This document shows, piece after piece, positions 15,666 to 22,335 of a stretch of 35,737 nt of DNA (within the stretch, counting starts at the first letter, position 1; each line of letters starts with the position of its first letter). This DNA is from Streptomyces sp. GKU 895 (GTDB lineage Bacteria > Actinomycetota > Actinomycetes > Streptomycetales > Streptomycetaceae). The stretch is from assembly GCA_002027195.1 (NCBI GenBank), contig MWJO01000089.1:1-35737 (forward strand). Direction: 5' to 3'. Below the pieces are notes generated by a model. That model saw only the letters and a list, made by a program, of their open reading frames with translations, had not been told where the DNA came from and made no database searches. The position numbers and the translations under genes are program-made.

Positions 15666-15823
15666 TCAGACCAAGCGCCAGACGATGTACGCGATCAGGA
15701 TCATCATCGCGATGCTGATGTTGACCGCGGCACGCGCCAGCAGGATGGCGATATAGCGGGCGTCCGGCCTTCCTTAGCCACGGTGGTCCGGACCGTCTGC
15801 TCTCGCTCGGTGTTCCATGCCAT
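15666..15823 (-). CDS. Small membrane protein (frameshifted)
   Basis: A strong ribosome binding site (GAGAGGAGGAAAACCAG) precedes an ATG that opens with AWNTEREQTVRTTVAKEG. One frame over, the sequence continues PDARYIAILLARAAVNISIA and MMILIAYIVWRLV, then stops at 15666-15668. Joined, this is a 52-residue protein with a charged cytoplasmic N-terminus and one long hydrophobic helix. The interval is 158 bases, one short of 53 codons; adding one C near 15766 fixes it. Function unknown. Confidence 0.6.
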
Positions 15824-16473
15824 CTGGTTTTCCTCCTCTCCGCTGTCCAGTACGAGCAGCCACCGGCCGAGGACTCTCCAGCGCAGCGCAAATCGACACA
15901 CTGAGGTGGGGAGACAGCCGGAACTAGCGGCTCGTTCAACGATCCCGTCGATGCTCGATGGGTACGAAGTGACTGTACTGACTTCCGCGCGATCCGCCAG
16001 AAACTGCTGACAGCTCTACGCCGTTCGGGCAACGCATGTGCCAACGCAACCCTCTGATCTGCGCTTTCGTGTAAACGGAATTGGTAATTCCATTTATGAG
16101 GTGCGAAACGTACCCATGCGCACCCCCTGCAGGAGCCCAACTGTCGGCCGCCGGTCAGCCCGCCGAGGGCGAGCATCGATCGTCACGTTCTGCAGTCCAT
16201 TTTCAAAGGCGCTATGAGTTAAGAATCGGGTTCCAGGCGCATGTCCCGCCGCTGAAGCGAGGGCGGGTGAGATCTCCACAATTCTTCGATTCATAGGTGA
16301 CTTTATGCATATCACCTTTGATTCGAAGGTTCTTGCGGGGGGCGGCTGCTGCATTGACTAGGTGTCCTGGCGTGGGTGCCTGCGGCACGGCCGCCCCCTC
16401 ACATCCCATCCCCGGACATGACTGCGCCCGGCCGCCATCACGACGACCGGGCACAATTCTTCGCGCGGTGAAT
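15824..16473. other. 650-bp gene-free, lower-GC region
   Basis: No reading frame here has Streptomyces codon usage or a ribosome binding site. Notable structures: GGAATT-GGT-AATTCC at 16077-16091, a 17-bp imperfect inverted repeat at 16284-16328, and GCCCGG (16426-16431) / CCGGGC (16447-16452), a short hairpin just beyond the end of the leftward operon that may terminate it. Confidence 0.55.
16284..16328. repeat. 17-bp imperfect inverted repeat
   Basis: CTTCGATTCATAGGTGA (16284-16300) and TCACCTTTGATTCGAAG (16312-16328) pair at 15 of 17 positions around an 11-nt AT-rich spacer. It lies in low-GC, gene-free DNA downstream of the leftward operon. It could be a protein site or a hairpin RNA; no T run is present. 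Confidence 0.6.
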
Positions 16474-16701
16474 TCAGGCGACGGGCGGCCCTGCCTCACC
16501 CCGAGCACGCAGCGCATACCAGTCGCTCGTCTGCATGCCCTTGGGCTTCGCCGACGGCCGCGGGGCCGTCAACGCCGCCGCATGCAGCGCCGCCGTCGCA
16601 GTCACCTCGACCTCAACCTCCGTCGGCTCCGGCCTGCCGAGCGCGCGAGCCGCATGCCGCTCCGCCGGCGTCGCCCGCCGCGTCCGCGTCCGCCGCTCCA
16701 T
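16474..16701 (-). CDS. Hypothetical basic protein, last gene of leftward operon
   Basis: 75 residues. Starts at an ATG overlapping the previous stop; a GTG one codon earlier gives a GTGA overlap and is equally possible. The N-terminus is Arg-rich (ERRTRTRRATPAERHAARAL), the middle is acidic (PTEVEVEVTATAAL) and the end reads KGMQTSDWYALRARGE. No family recognised. Confidence 0.65.
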   Translation of the reverse strand: MERRTRTRRATPAERHAARALGRPEPTEVEVEVTATAALHAAALTAPRPSAKPKGMQTSDWYALRARGEAGPPVA

Positions 16702-17198
16702 CACGCTTCCTCCAGCGCCGGAATCGCAGGCAGCGTCTCCAGCGCCTGATAGATGTGGTGCGCGCCCATCGCAGGCTTCACACCGTTGATACTGCTCAGT
16801 CCGACCGCAGACCCGTTCGCCGCCTGGTCGTACAGCAGGGACGCCGTCACAACATCCTGAAGCGCGGCCCGCGCGTCCTCGATCGCCCGCAGATACCGGC
16901 GCACGCCGTACTCGTAGGCCTCCCCGTACTGCTGCCGCGCCGCCTTCGACGTCGCCGCCGCCGTGTCGTACAGCTCGCCAAGCGCGGTCTTCACGAGGTC
17001 GTTGGCCTCCTTCTTCGCCGCGTAGTTGGTGCTGTTCTTGCCCATCGACTGCTGCTCCGCGCGGCTCGCGGCCGTCAGCTTCTCGAACGCCTTGACCACC
17101 TTGGGCGGGAGCATGCCGAGGTCACGCGGCATCGCGAAGTCGTGAGCCCGGTCGCCGGCGATGACGAACGAGCAGGGCGTTCCCTTGGTGTCGATCAT
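16701..17198 (-). CDS. Hypothetical helical protein, leftward operon
   Basis: 165 residues, ATG after AGGAGAAAGCAC. A short N-terminal strand region (GTPCSFVIAGDRAHDF) is followed by long helices: PPKVVKAFEKLTAASRAEQQ, KKEANDLVKTALGELYDTAA and YGVRRYLRAIEDARAALQDV, consistent with a coiled-coil or helical bundle. The C-terminus is VKPAMGAHHIYQALETLPAI. No known domain was recognised. It could be a structural or DNA-associated protein of the element. Confidence 0.7.
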   Translation of the reverse strand: MIDTKGTPCSFVIAGDRAHDFAMPRDLGMLPPKVVKAFEKLTAASRAEQQSMGKNSTNYAAKKEANDLVKTALGELYDTAAATSKAARQQYGEAYEYGVRRYLRAIEDARAALQDVVTASLLYDQAANGSAVGLSSINGVKPAMGAHHIYQALETLPAIPALEEA

Positions 17199-17255
17199 GT
17201 GCTTTCTCCTTCTGGTGGGTGCCGGGGGTGGGCACGCCACCCACCCCCTGATGAG

Positions 17256-17524
17256 TCACGCCGCGGTGGGACCGTCGCCGCCGCCATCACGGTTGAGGCG
17301 GGCCAGGATCGCCTCACGGAAGCGCGGCCTACCCGCGGCACCGGAAGGCGCCTGCGGCGCCGGAGAAGCCTTGGCCGCCACCCGCACCGCCCAGCCCACC
17401 GTCCCCGGCCGGGAGGCCGCCACGCCGCCTCCTCAATGTCCGCCGGATCGACCTCACGGCCCTGCGCCCGCGCCGCCAGCACGCGCTGCCACGCCGGAAC
17501 TTCCGCGGTCTTCTTCTCTGCCAT
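17256..17524 (-). CDS. Hypothetical protein, leftward operon (frameshifted)
   Basis: Opens with AEKKTAEVPAWQRVLAARAQ and EVDPADIEEAAWRP; one frame over it continues GTVGWAVRVAAKASPAPQAP and ends RPRFREAILARLNRDGG, stop at 17256-17258. The interval of 269 bases is one short of 90 codons, and a missing base in the run near 17403-17416 explains the shift. Corrected product about 89 residues, basic, Pro/Ala-rich in the middle. A ribosome binding site AAGGAGACGAATCAG precedes the ATG. Function unknown. Confidence 0.6.
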
Positions 17525-17544
17525 CTGATTCGTCTCCTTCAAGG

Positions 17545-18060
17545 TCAGTCGAGGCTGTCGGGAACATCAGGCAGCACGTCGCGCAACTCCGACCGCACCA
17601 CCCCGAACTGCTTGTGGACCGTGCTCTCCGAGCCGGCCGTCGACTCGTAGCGGAAGACCGCCTTGCCCGGCCGGGTCGCGTGCCACAGCAGCGCTGCACG
17701 ATCGGCGTCGGCCAGCGCATCGAGGGCCTCCCGCAGCCGGGCATGGGCCACGCCCACCGCCTCCGCGAACACCGCCGCGGCACTGTCCCTGATGGCCGAC
17801 GAGGACGCGGCAGAGACGCCGGCGTAGTCGACGAGAGCCTGATCGGCCTCCGCACGAGCCGTCTCAGCCCGCTCGTTCGCCTCGCCCCACGCCGCACCCT
17901 TGGCGCTCGCCATGGCCTGCTCGGCGGCCGCCAGCGCGGCCCGCTTACCCACCAGGTCGTGCAGGCTCTGCCGCACCGGAGCGGGCAGATGCTGGTCGTC
18001 GAGGCTGATGGCGAGCGGGGTGCTCATCTTCCTCGGAATGGACAGTTCGATCTTCGACAT
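17545..18060 (-). CDS. Hypothetical Ala-rich helical protein, leftward operon
   Basis: 171 residues, ATG after CAGGAGGAACAC. The N-terminal 30 residues (SKIELSIPRKMSTPLAISLD) look like beta strands; from about 40 onward the protein is one long helical stretch (LHDLVGKRAALAAAEQAMAS, ERAETARAEADQALVDYAGV, FAEAVGVAHARLREALDALA). The helical body resembles the 16701-17198 product in style, though no clear sequence match can be seen by eye. Function unknown. Confidence 0.7.
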   Translation of the reverse strand: MSKIELSIPRKMSTPLAISLDDQHLPAPVRQSLHDLVGKRAALAAAEQAMASAKGAAWGEANERAETARAEADQALVDYAGVSAASSSAIRDSAAAVFAEAVGVAHARLREALDALADADRAALLWHATRPGKAVFRYESTAGSESTVHKQFGVVRSELRDVLPDVPDSLD

Positions 18061-18073
18061 GTGTTCCTCCTGA

Positions 18074-18262
18074 TCAGGCACCGGACGGCGCCAAGCTGCG
18101 GTTTTCGTACGGGGATTGGGCGAGGTTGCGGAGCTTCGCCGCATGCCGGCGGGCGAGCCCTCGACGGCGGGCAGCCGCAAGTTCGGCACGGCGCCGCTTC
18201 TCCCGCTCGGCCTTGATGCGGGCCTGCTCGATCCGCTCGGCGATGACGTCGTCAACGTTCAC
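18074..18262 (-). CDS. Small Arg/Lys-rich protein, leftward operon
   Basis: 62 residues from a GTG overlapping the previous stop (GTGA). Highly basic single helix: NVDDVIAERIEQARIKAERE then KRRRAELAAARRRGLARRHA. Likely to bind nucleic acid or to be disordered. Overlap with the gene before it supports translation. No family recognised. Confidence 0.65.
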   Translation of the reverse strand: MNVDDVIAERIEQARIKAEREKRRRAELAAARRRGLARRHAAKLRNLAQSPYENRSLAPSGA

Positions 18263-18561
18263 AAGCCACCCGCCCAGATCTCAGCCTCGGCCTGCGCGTT
18301 CTTGGCCTTCGCCTCCGCGAGGGCCTCCTCGAACTCCCGCCAGTACTGGGCCCGCTCCGCGAGCGTCATCGGCCGGTGCTCGTCGAGCGGCGGAACGTCC
18401 TGGCCCGCCCGCTGCTTCGCCCGGATCACCATCACGTAGATCTCATCCAGCGGCTCCGCGCCCATGGCACACGCCGGACCGTGATGCACGCACATCGGGC
18501 CGTCGTCAGCCGGCCGCCCGAACTCCAGCCAGTCCGCCGCCCGCGCGAAGAAGCCGCTCAC
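18259..18561 (-). CDS. Hypothetical protein with AADWLExGRP motif (copy 2)
   Basis: 100 residues, GTG overlapping the previous stop (GTGA). Begins SGFFARAADWLEFGRPADD, closely like the start of the next upstream gene's product. A Cys/His cluster CVHHGPACAM follows, then a helical C-terminal half (RPMTLAERAQYWREFEEALA, EAKAKNAQAEAEIW). The shared N-terminal block suggests the two genes arose by duplication of one domain. Function unknown. Confidence 0.7.
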   Translation of the reverse strand: MSGFFARAADWLEFGRPADDGPMCVHHGPACAMGAEPLDEIYVMVIRAKQRAGQDVPPLDEHRPMTLAERAQYWREFEEALAEAKAKNAQAEAEIWAGGL

Positions 18562-18767
18562 CGCAGGCACCCCCCGTCAATGCCCACGACCTCGTACGTG
18601 AGAGCCGAGCCGCCCGACACCAGGCTGAGCCGGTACACGTCACCGTCCTGCCGCTCCAAAGCCCGCACCCCATCGGCGAACCACAGCGGAGACCCGAGGT
18701 CAGGGCGTTCCCCCGGGCGCCCGTTCTCCAGCCAGTCGGCCGCGGTACGCAGGAAGCCGCCCCTCAT
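18558..18767 (-). CDS. Hypothetical protein with AADWLExGRP motif (copy 1)
   Basis: 69 residues, ATGA overlap with the previous gene. Begins RGGFLRTAADWLENGRPGER. The rest is beta-rich: LWFADGVRALERQDGDVYRL, SLVSGGSALTYEVVGIDGG. The N-terminal motif recurs in the next gene downstream (18259-18561), while the C-terminal parts differ. No known domain. Confidence 0.7.
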   Translation of the reverse strand: MRGGFLRTAADWLENGRPGERPDLGSPLWFADGVRALERQDGDVYRLSLVSGGSALTYEVVGIDGGCLR

Positions 18768-19348
18768 GACGCTTCCACCAGACGCAGATGCCGGGCCGCC
18801 GCCTGCCGGCCCTCGACAGCCTGATCCCCGCTCACGCCAGCCGCAGCCAACGCAGCCTCCACCGCACCGATGACGGCCTCGGCCTGGCGCTCCGACACGA
18901 TGGTCAGCCGCTCGTCGATGTTGAGACGGGCGATCGTGGCCAGCACCGAACAAGCCCGGTCAGTGGCCCGCTCGAACAGAGCAACCTCGGCGCGCAGCTG
19001 CTCCGTACCGTTCCCGGCCCGATAGCGAATGGACTCCAGCTCGTTCACCAGACGGGCGGTCGCCTCCTGCCACGCGATGACCTGACCGCCGAGCTTGAGT
19101 AGGGCGGCGAGCGGGTCGCCGACGGGGGTGACGTCGAGGTCGGCGAGGAGCCGGTAGGCGTCGGCTTCGAGCTGTCGGCGCTTAGCTGCGGCCCGCGCCT
19201 GAGGAGAGGCACCGCCGTGCTTGCGGCACACGGACTGCCCACGCATGGGGCGGTTACCGCATGGGCCGCCGTCTGTCCGGCTGGCGGAACAGCGCGGACC
19301 CATGGACGGTCCGTTTTCGGGCGGACCCATGGAAGGGGCTTCGGTCAC
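18764..19348 (-). CDS. HGG-motif zinc-finger-like protein
   Basis: 194 residues from a GTG after GAGAGGAGTCCGA. The N-terminus has a repeated SMGPPENG / SMGP peptide. Residues about 18-46 carry a Cys/His motif, CSASRTDGGPCGNRPMRGQS followed by VCRKHGGASPQA, which is seen in many actinophage and mobile-element proteins of unknown function and probably binds zinc. The remaining 145 residues are helical (LEADAYRLLADLDVTPVGDP, FERATDRACSVLATIARLNI, LAAAGVSGDQAVEGRQAAAR). It is the first gene after the repeat region at 19440-19615 and so leads the leftward operon. A role in DNA binding at the nearby repeats is possible. Confidence 0.75.
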   Translation of the reverse strand: MTEAPSMGPPENGPSMGPRCSASRTDGGPCGNRPMRGQSVCRKHGGASPQARAAAKRRQLEADAYRLLADLDVTPVGDPLAALLKLGGQVIAWQEATARLVNELESIRYRAGNGTEQLRAEVALFERATDRACSVLATIARLNIDERLTIVSERQAEAVIGAVEAALAAAGVSGDQAVEGRQAAARHLRLVEAS

Positions 19349-19439
19349 TCGGACTCCTCTCAGGATCGGCCGCCGGGTGGCGGTCGGAAGCTGGTGGGGT
19401 TCGTTCAGGGGTGGTGGCTGAGGCGGGCCGGGTCACGTT

Positions 19440-19461
19440 CCCCTCCTCTTAAGAGGAGGGG
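19440..19461. promoter_or_regulatory. 22-bp perfect palindrome upstream of the leftward operon
   Basis: CCCCTCCTCTT joined directly to AAGAGGAGGGG, without a spacer, with outer ACGTT/AACGT arms slightly offset. It lies about 90 bp upstream of the GTG at 19348 and borders the GTGAGGG repeats. It suits a dimeric protein site. Confidence 0.6.
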
Positions 19462-19467
19462 GGAAAC

Positions 19468-19615
19468 GTGAGGCCCCTGTGGCGTGAGGGTGCGTGAGGG
19501 TTGGCGTGAAGCTGTGACCTGCGGTTTCGTGTTTGGCGTGAGGGTCCGTGAGGGGTCCGTGACCCCCTCACGCGGAGAGGGGTGCGTGAGGGGTGCGTGA
19601 GGGGGTGCGTGAGGG
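19468..19615. repeat. Iteron-like GTGAGGG repeat array
   Basis: GTGAGG(G) or near copies begin at 19468, 19484, 19494, 19506 (GTGAAG), 19538, 19548, 19586, 19597 and 19609, with an inverted CCCTCAC near 19565-19571. Many are 10-12 bp apart, about one helical turn. The array lies directly beside the 3' end of the ATPase gene of the replication pair. This is the expected look of an initiator-binding or partition site; function is inferred. No gene is seen in 19349-19615. Confidence 0.65.
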
Positions 19616-20689
19616 TCATGAGGCGTCCCGCGTGGGGAGGCGGGCGCGCCCCAGGAAGAACCGCACGGGATCGCCCGACGTGTCCGGCTCCACCTTGGCG
19701 AGTAGGCCCTTCTCGACCAGCTGCAAGAGCCTGCGGCGGGCCTTCTCCCGCTCGGCCGCCGTGGGCTTCTTGGTCTCGAACATCGCCATGGCCGCGTCCA
19801 GCGCTGTCAGCCCGTGAACGCCCTTGATGCGGACCATGTCGAGCAAGTCCACGGCGTGCCGCACCGTGGTGAGACCGCTCGCGTGGTCGTGGATGAGTTG
19901 ATAGGGGCCGACCTCGTTCATCGGCTGCTTGATGTGCCTGAACGAGACGACGGGGTCACCCGCATCTCCCCACAGCATGACCACGGACCCCGAGCCCGCA
20001 GTGATCCAGACGGAGCCGTACACGTCGGCGAGGGTGTTGGGCTCGCCGCCGTTAGCGCCGGCCTTCTTGGTGTGATGGTTCTCCAACACCTGCACGCCCT
20101 CGGCCAGAGCCTTCTGCCGGGCCCGGTTGTAGCCCGCGCCAACCTCGTCAGCCGAGATGCCAAGGGCCCCGTCCTTGATCGAGTCGACCAGGACCGTGTC
20201 AGCCTTGGCCCGCTCGCACATCGCCGCGAGGATGTCCGTGCGCTTGGCCAAGTCGTATGGCGGCGGGCCTTCCCAGATCACGAGGCGCTCGTTGAGGAAC
20301 GCCTCGTCGTCCTTGCCGAAGATCCGGTGGCCTGCCCGGCGGGCCTGCGCGGGACGGTCCATCAGCAGCATCAAGCACCGCTTGCCGTCCTCCGCGGGCT
20401 CCACGGGCAGCCCAAGGACCTCATCCTGGAGGCCGAGACGAGCCCTGATGAGCTGGTGGGCGATGGTGGTCTTGCCGACGCCTTGAGGGCCCGCCAGGAT
20501 CAGCGACTCCCCTTGCGCCCACAGGACATCGCCCCCGTTTCCCCAGATAGCTGGAGGCGTGGGAGGAGCGTTGAGGAAGAACGAGCCGCCGGGCGTGAAC
20601 GACTCGGGCAGGTCGTCCTCGGGCTGTGATTCGGCGGCGTGGGCGTCAGACTCGGCCTTGACGTCCTCGGCCCACTCGGGGTTCTTCAT
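19616..20689 (-). CDS. RecA-fold AAA ATPase (RepA/DnaB-like helicase)
   Basis: 357 residues from the ATG overlapping the primase stop (ATGA). Walker A GPQGVGKT at residues 67-74, in the context WAQGESLILAGPQGVGKTT. Walker B TVLVDSIKDG lies near 175, followed by a polar motif VLENHHTKKAG and the beta-rich SVVMLWGDAGDPVVSFRHIK. The C-terminal 90 residues resemble a winged helix (VKGLLAKVEPDTS region after AAEREKARRRLLQLVEKGLL). RepA-type hexameric helicases of mobile elements share this order. With the TOPRIM primase encoded just before it, it makes a primase-helicase pair for element replication. Confidence 0.85.
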   Translation of the reverse strand: MKNPEWAEDVKAESDAHAAESQPEDDLPESFTPGGSFFLNAPPTPPAIWGNGGDVLWAQGESLILAGPQGVGKTTIAHQLIRARLGLQDEVLGLPVEPAEDGKRCLMLLMDRPAQARRAGHRIFGKDDEAFLNERLVIWEGPPPYDLAKRTDILAAMCERAKADTVLVDSIKDGALGISADEVGAGYNRARQKALAEGVQVLENHHTKKAGANGGEPNTLADVYGSVWITAGSGSVVMLWGDAGDPVVSFRHIKQPMNEVGPYQLIHDHASGLTTVRHAVDLLDMVRIKGVHGLTALDAAMAMFETKKPTAAEREKARRRLLQLVEKGLLAKVEPDTSGDPVRFFLGRARLPTRDAS

Positions 20690-21549
20690 ACGGTCACCGC
20701 CCGGTCTCCGGGGTACGGGATCGGTGCCCAGACCTGGAGGAAGTCGGCGTCGGTGTGTCCGGCGGCGAAGTGGTCGGCGGCGTCCTTGCCGGTCTTGGCC
20801 TGGACGACGTACACGGAGCGGGCGATGCCTTGCAGTGTCTCGACGACCTTCTCGGCGTGCTCGCGGCCCTTGGGGTCGCGGTCGGCGACGATGGTGACGT
20901 CCGCGCCTTCGAGGAAGGCCGCGTGCTCTGCGGTCCACTTTCCCGCCCCGGCCGCGTTGCAGGTGGCGGCGAGTCCGTGGTCGACGAGGGCGTGGACGTC
21001 CTTCTCGCCCTCGGCGATCCAGATGACGCGGTCCGCCTCCTTCGCGGCGAGCAACTCGGCGAGCCGGTACGGGATCGTCCGTACGATCCGCTTGCCCTGC
21101 TGGTCGTTGAGGGACCAGCGGCGGCCGGAGCGGGTGGCGGGGTCGGGGCGCCACTGGGCGAAGCACTTGTGGTCGCAGCGGGTGACGCCGTGGACGACGC
21201 CGCCGTGTTCATCGCGGTAGAGGTACTGGGCCACCCGTTTGTGCCCACGGTCCTGGCAGGGAATCCAGACGTCGTCCTCGGGGCGGTCGCGCGGACGCTG
21301 CTCCAACGGCTCGTCCCACGTGTCGGCTTCGGTCCAGCCGATGGCGGCGAGGAAGGCGGCGTTGCCGTCGCACTTGTGGCAGTGAATGACGACGTTGTTC
21401 TTGTTGCCGCGCCGTACAGCGACGGTGTCCGGGGAGTCTCCGTCGTGGCACACGCCTTGGACGCGCAGGGCGCCACCGCTGTAGCGGTGTTGCAGGCCGA
21501 GATCGCGGACGCGGTCGGCGAGCCGGTTGTAGGCGATGCCCTCGTTCAC
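20686..21549 (-). CDS. TOPRIM DNA primase
   Basis: 287 residues from a GTG in a GTGA overlap. An N-terminal zinc site of CHC2 type is formed by C34-H35 and C57-x2-C60 (VCHDGDSP; VVIHCHKCDGN). A second Cys/His set occurs at about 110-140 (WIPCQDRGHKR; VTRCDHKCFAQW). The TOPRIM domain follows: WIAEGEKDVHALVDHGL near 175 with the catalytic Glu, and VTIVADRDPKGREHAEKVV near 210 with the DxD. Such proteins make primers for replication in phages and elements and work with the hexameric helicase encoded immediately downstream. Confidence 0.88.
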   Translation of the reverse strand: MNEGIAYNRLADRVRDLGLQHRYSGGALRVQGVCHDGDSPDTVAVRRGNKNNVVIHCHKCDGNAAFLAAIGWTEADTWDEPLEQRPRDRPEDDVWIPCQDRGHKRVAQYLYRDEHGGVVHGVTRCDHKCFAQWRPDPATRSGRRWSLNDQQGKRIVRTIPYRLAELLAAKEADRVIWIAEGEKDVHALVDHGLAATCNAAGAGKWTAEHAAFLEGADVTIVADRDPKGREHAEKVVETLQGIARSVYVVQAKTGKDAADHFAAGHTDADFLQVWAPIPYPGDRAVTV

Positions 21550-21854
21550 TGGTGGTGCTCCTGGTCCTGAAGCGCTTGGGCGAGTACGTCGGCTGCGGCG
21601 GTGATGTCTCGACACCAAAGCCGGGCGACGTTGCGGATCGAGCTGGGGGTTGGCTGCTGGGCCAGGTGCTCGCGGATGGCGCCGAACGCCCACGTGCGGC
21701 GGGCGTGTTCGCGCCGCCACTTCTCTCGTAGGGCGGTGACGCTCGGCCACTCGCCAGGGCGCCTGTCCGTGCCAGCAGCGGCTACGCTGGGCTCTGTCGC
21801 GTATGCGGGGTCCGGAGTGGTCGCCGGGCCCCGCTTTTCGTTTGTGTCGCGCAT
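21546..21854 (-). CDS. Hypothetical protein upstream of the primase
   Basis: 102 residues from ATG 21854. The first 45 residues are Pro/Thr-rich and probably disordered. The rest is helical with many Arg and Trp: SVTALREKWRREHARRTWAF, GAIREHLAQQPTPSSIRNVA, then ADVLAQALQDQEHH. GTGA overlap with the primase indicates coupling. No obvious ribosome binding site precedes this ATG, so the start is uncertain; an AGGGAGG sits about 45 bp upstream without a suitable start codon. Function unknown, possibly a replication accessory protein. Confidence 0.6.
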   Translation of the reverse strand: MRDTNEKRGPATTPDPAYATEPSVAAAGTDRRPGEWPSVTALREKWRREHARRTWAFGAIREHLAQQPTPSSIRNVARLWCRDITAAADVLAQALQDQEHHQ

Positions 21855-21990
21855 GATCGCGGTCCGTTTCGCGAGGGCGCGGCCGTGTGCGGGTTGACTT
21901 CGTTCCTCCCTGATGGGAGCGGCCTCGCGTGGTCGGGGTAGTGCCGTATTCAGAGACGGTGCGGGTGGAGTGACGAGCGCGAGCGCGCCG

Positions 21991-22194
21991 TCAGGCCACT
22001 TCCGTGACGTCGACGCCGTTCTGTTCGGCGTCGAGCCGTTGCACGTACTCCTGCAAGGCGTCAGCGGGGACGCGGCGGGCGCGGCCAATCTTCACGCTCC
22101 GCAGCTCGCCACTCCTGATGAGGGCCTTCGCGGTCGTGAGTCCCACACCGAGTTGCTGCGCGACCTCGTCGGTCGGGTACAGGATTCGGGGCAT
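21991..22194 (-). CDS. xis: Excisionase-type HTH protein (Xis)
   Basis: 67 residues, ATG after AGGAGATCGC. The entire protein is an Xis/MerR-like winged helix: ILYPTDEVAQQLGVGLTTAK, ALIRSGELRSVKIGRARRVP, then ADALQEYVQRLDAEQNGV. Small HTH_17 proteins of this form act as directionality factors for tyrosine integrases and are normally near int; int begins 760 bp away on the opposite strand. Its promoter carries the same operator module as the transfer operon, so excision and transfer are likely to be induced together. Confidence 0.85.
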   Translation of the reverse strand: MPRILYPTDEVAQQLGVGLTTAKALIRSGELRSVKIGRARRVPADALQEYVQRLDAEQNGVDVTEVA

Positions 22195-22229
22195 GCGATC
22201 TCCTGAGTAGGTGGCGGCGCGTACCTGTC

Positions 22230-22317
22230 GCCGCTTGCTCACTCGAACTCTAGAGAGTCGCCGAGGGTCGCGCAAGTACGTGGCGCTACCTACTCACGCG
22301 CGTGGTGCCACTTGCTC
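22230..22317 (-). promoter_or_regulatory. Operator/promoter module of xis
   Basis: Read on the minus strand: GAGCAAGTGGC (22317-22307), GAGTAGGTAGC (22295-22285), CCACGTACTTGCGCGACC (22283-22266) and GAGCAAGCGGC (22240-22230). The 18-mer and its 12-bp offset from the preceding box are the same as at 1846-1875. The region also lies upstream of the rightward gene at 22336, so it may be a divergent control region. Confidence 0.6.
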
Positions 22318-22335
22318 ACGACGTGGCGCGCTGAC

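Noticed and set aside
19468..19615. CRISPR-like array
   Set aside because: Repeats are only 7-9 bp with 10-12 bp period and no unique spacers or cas genes.
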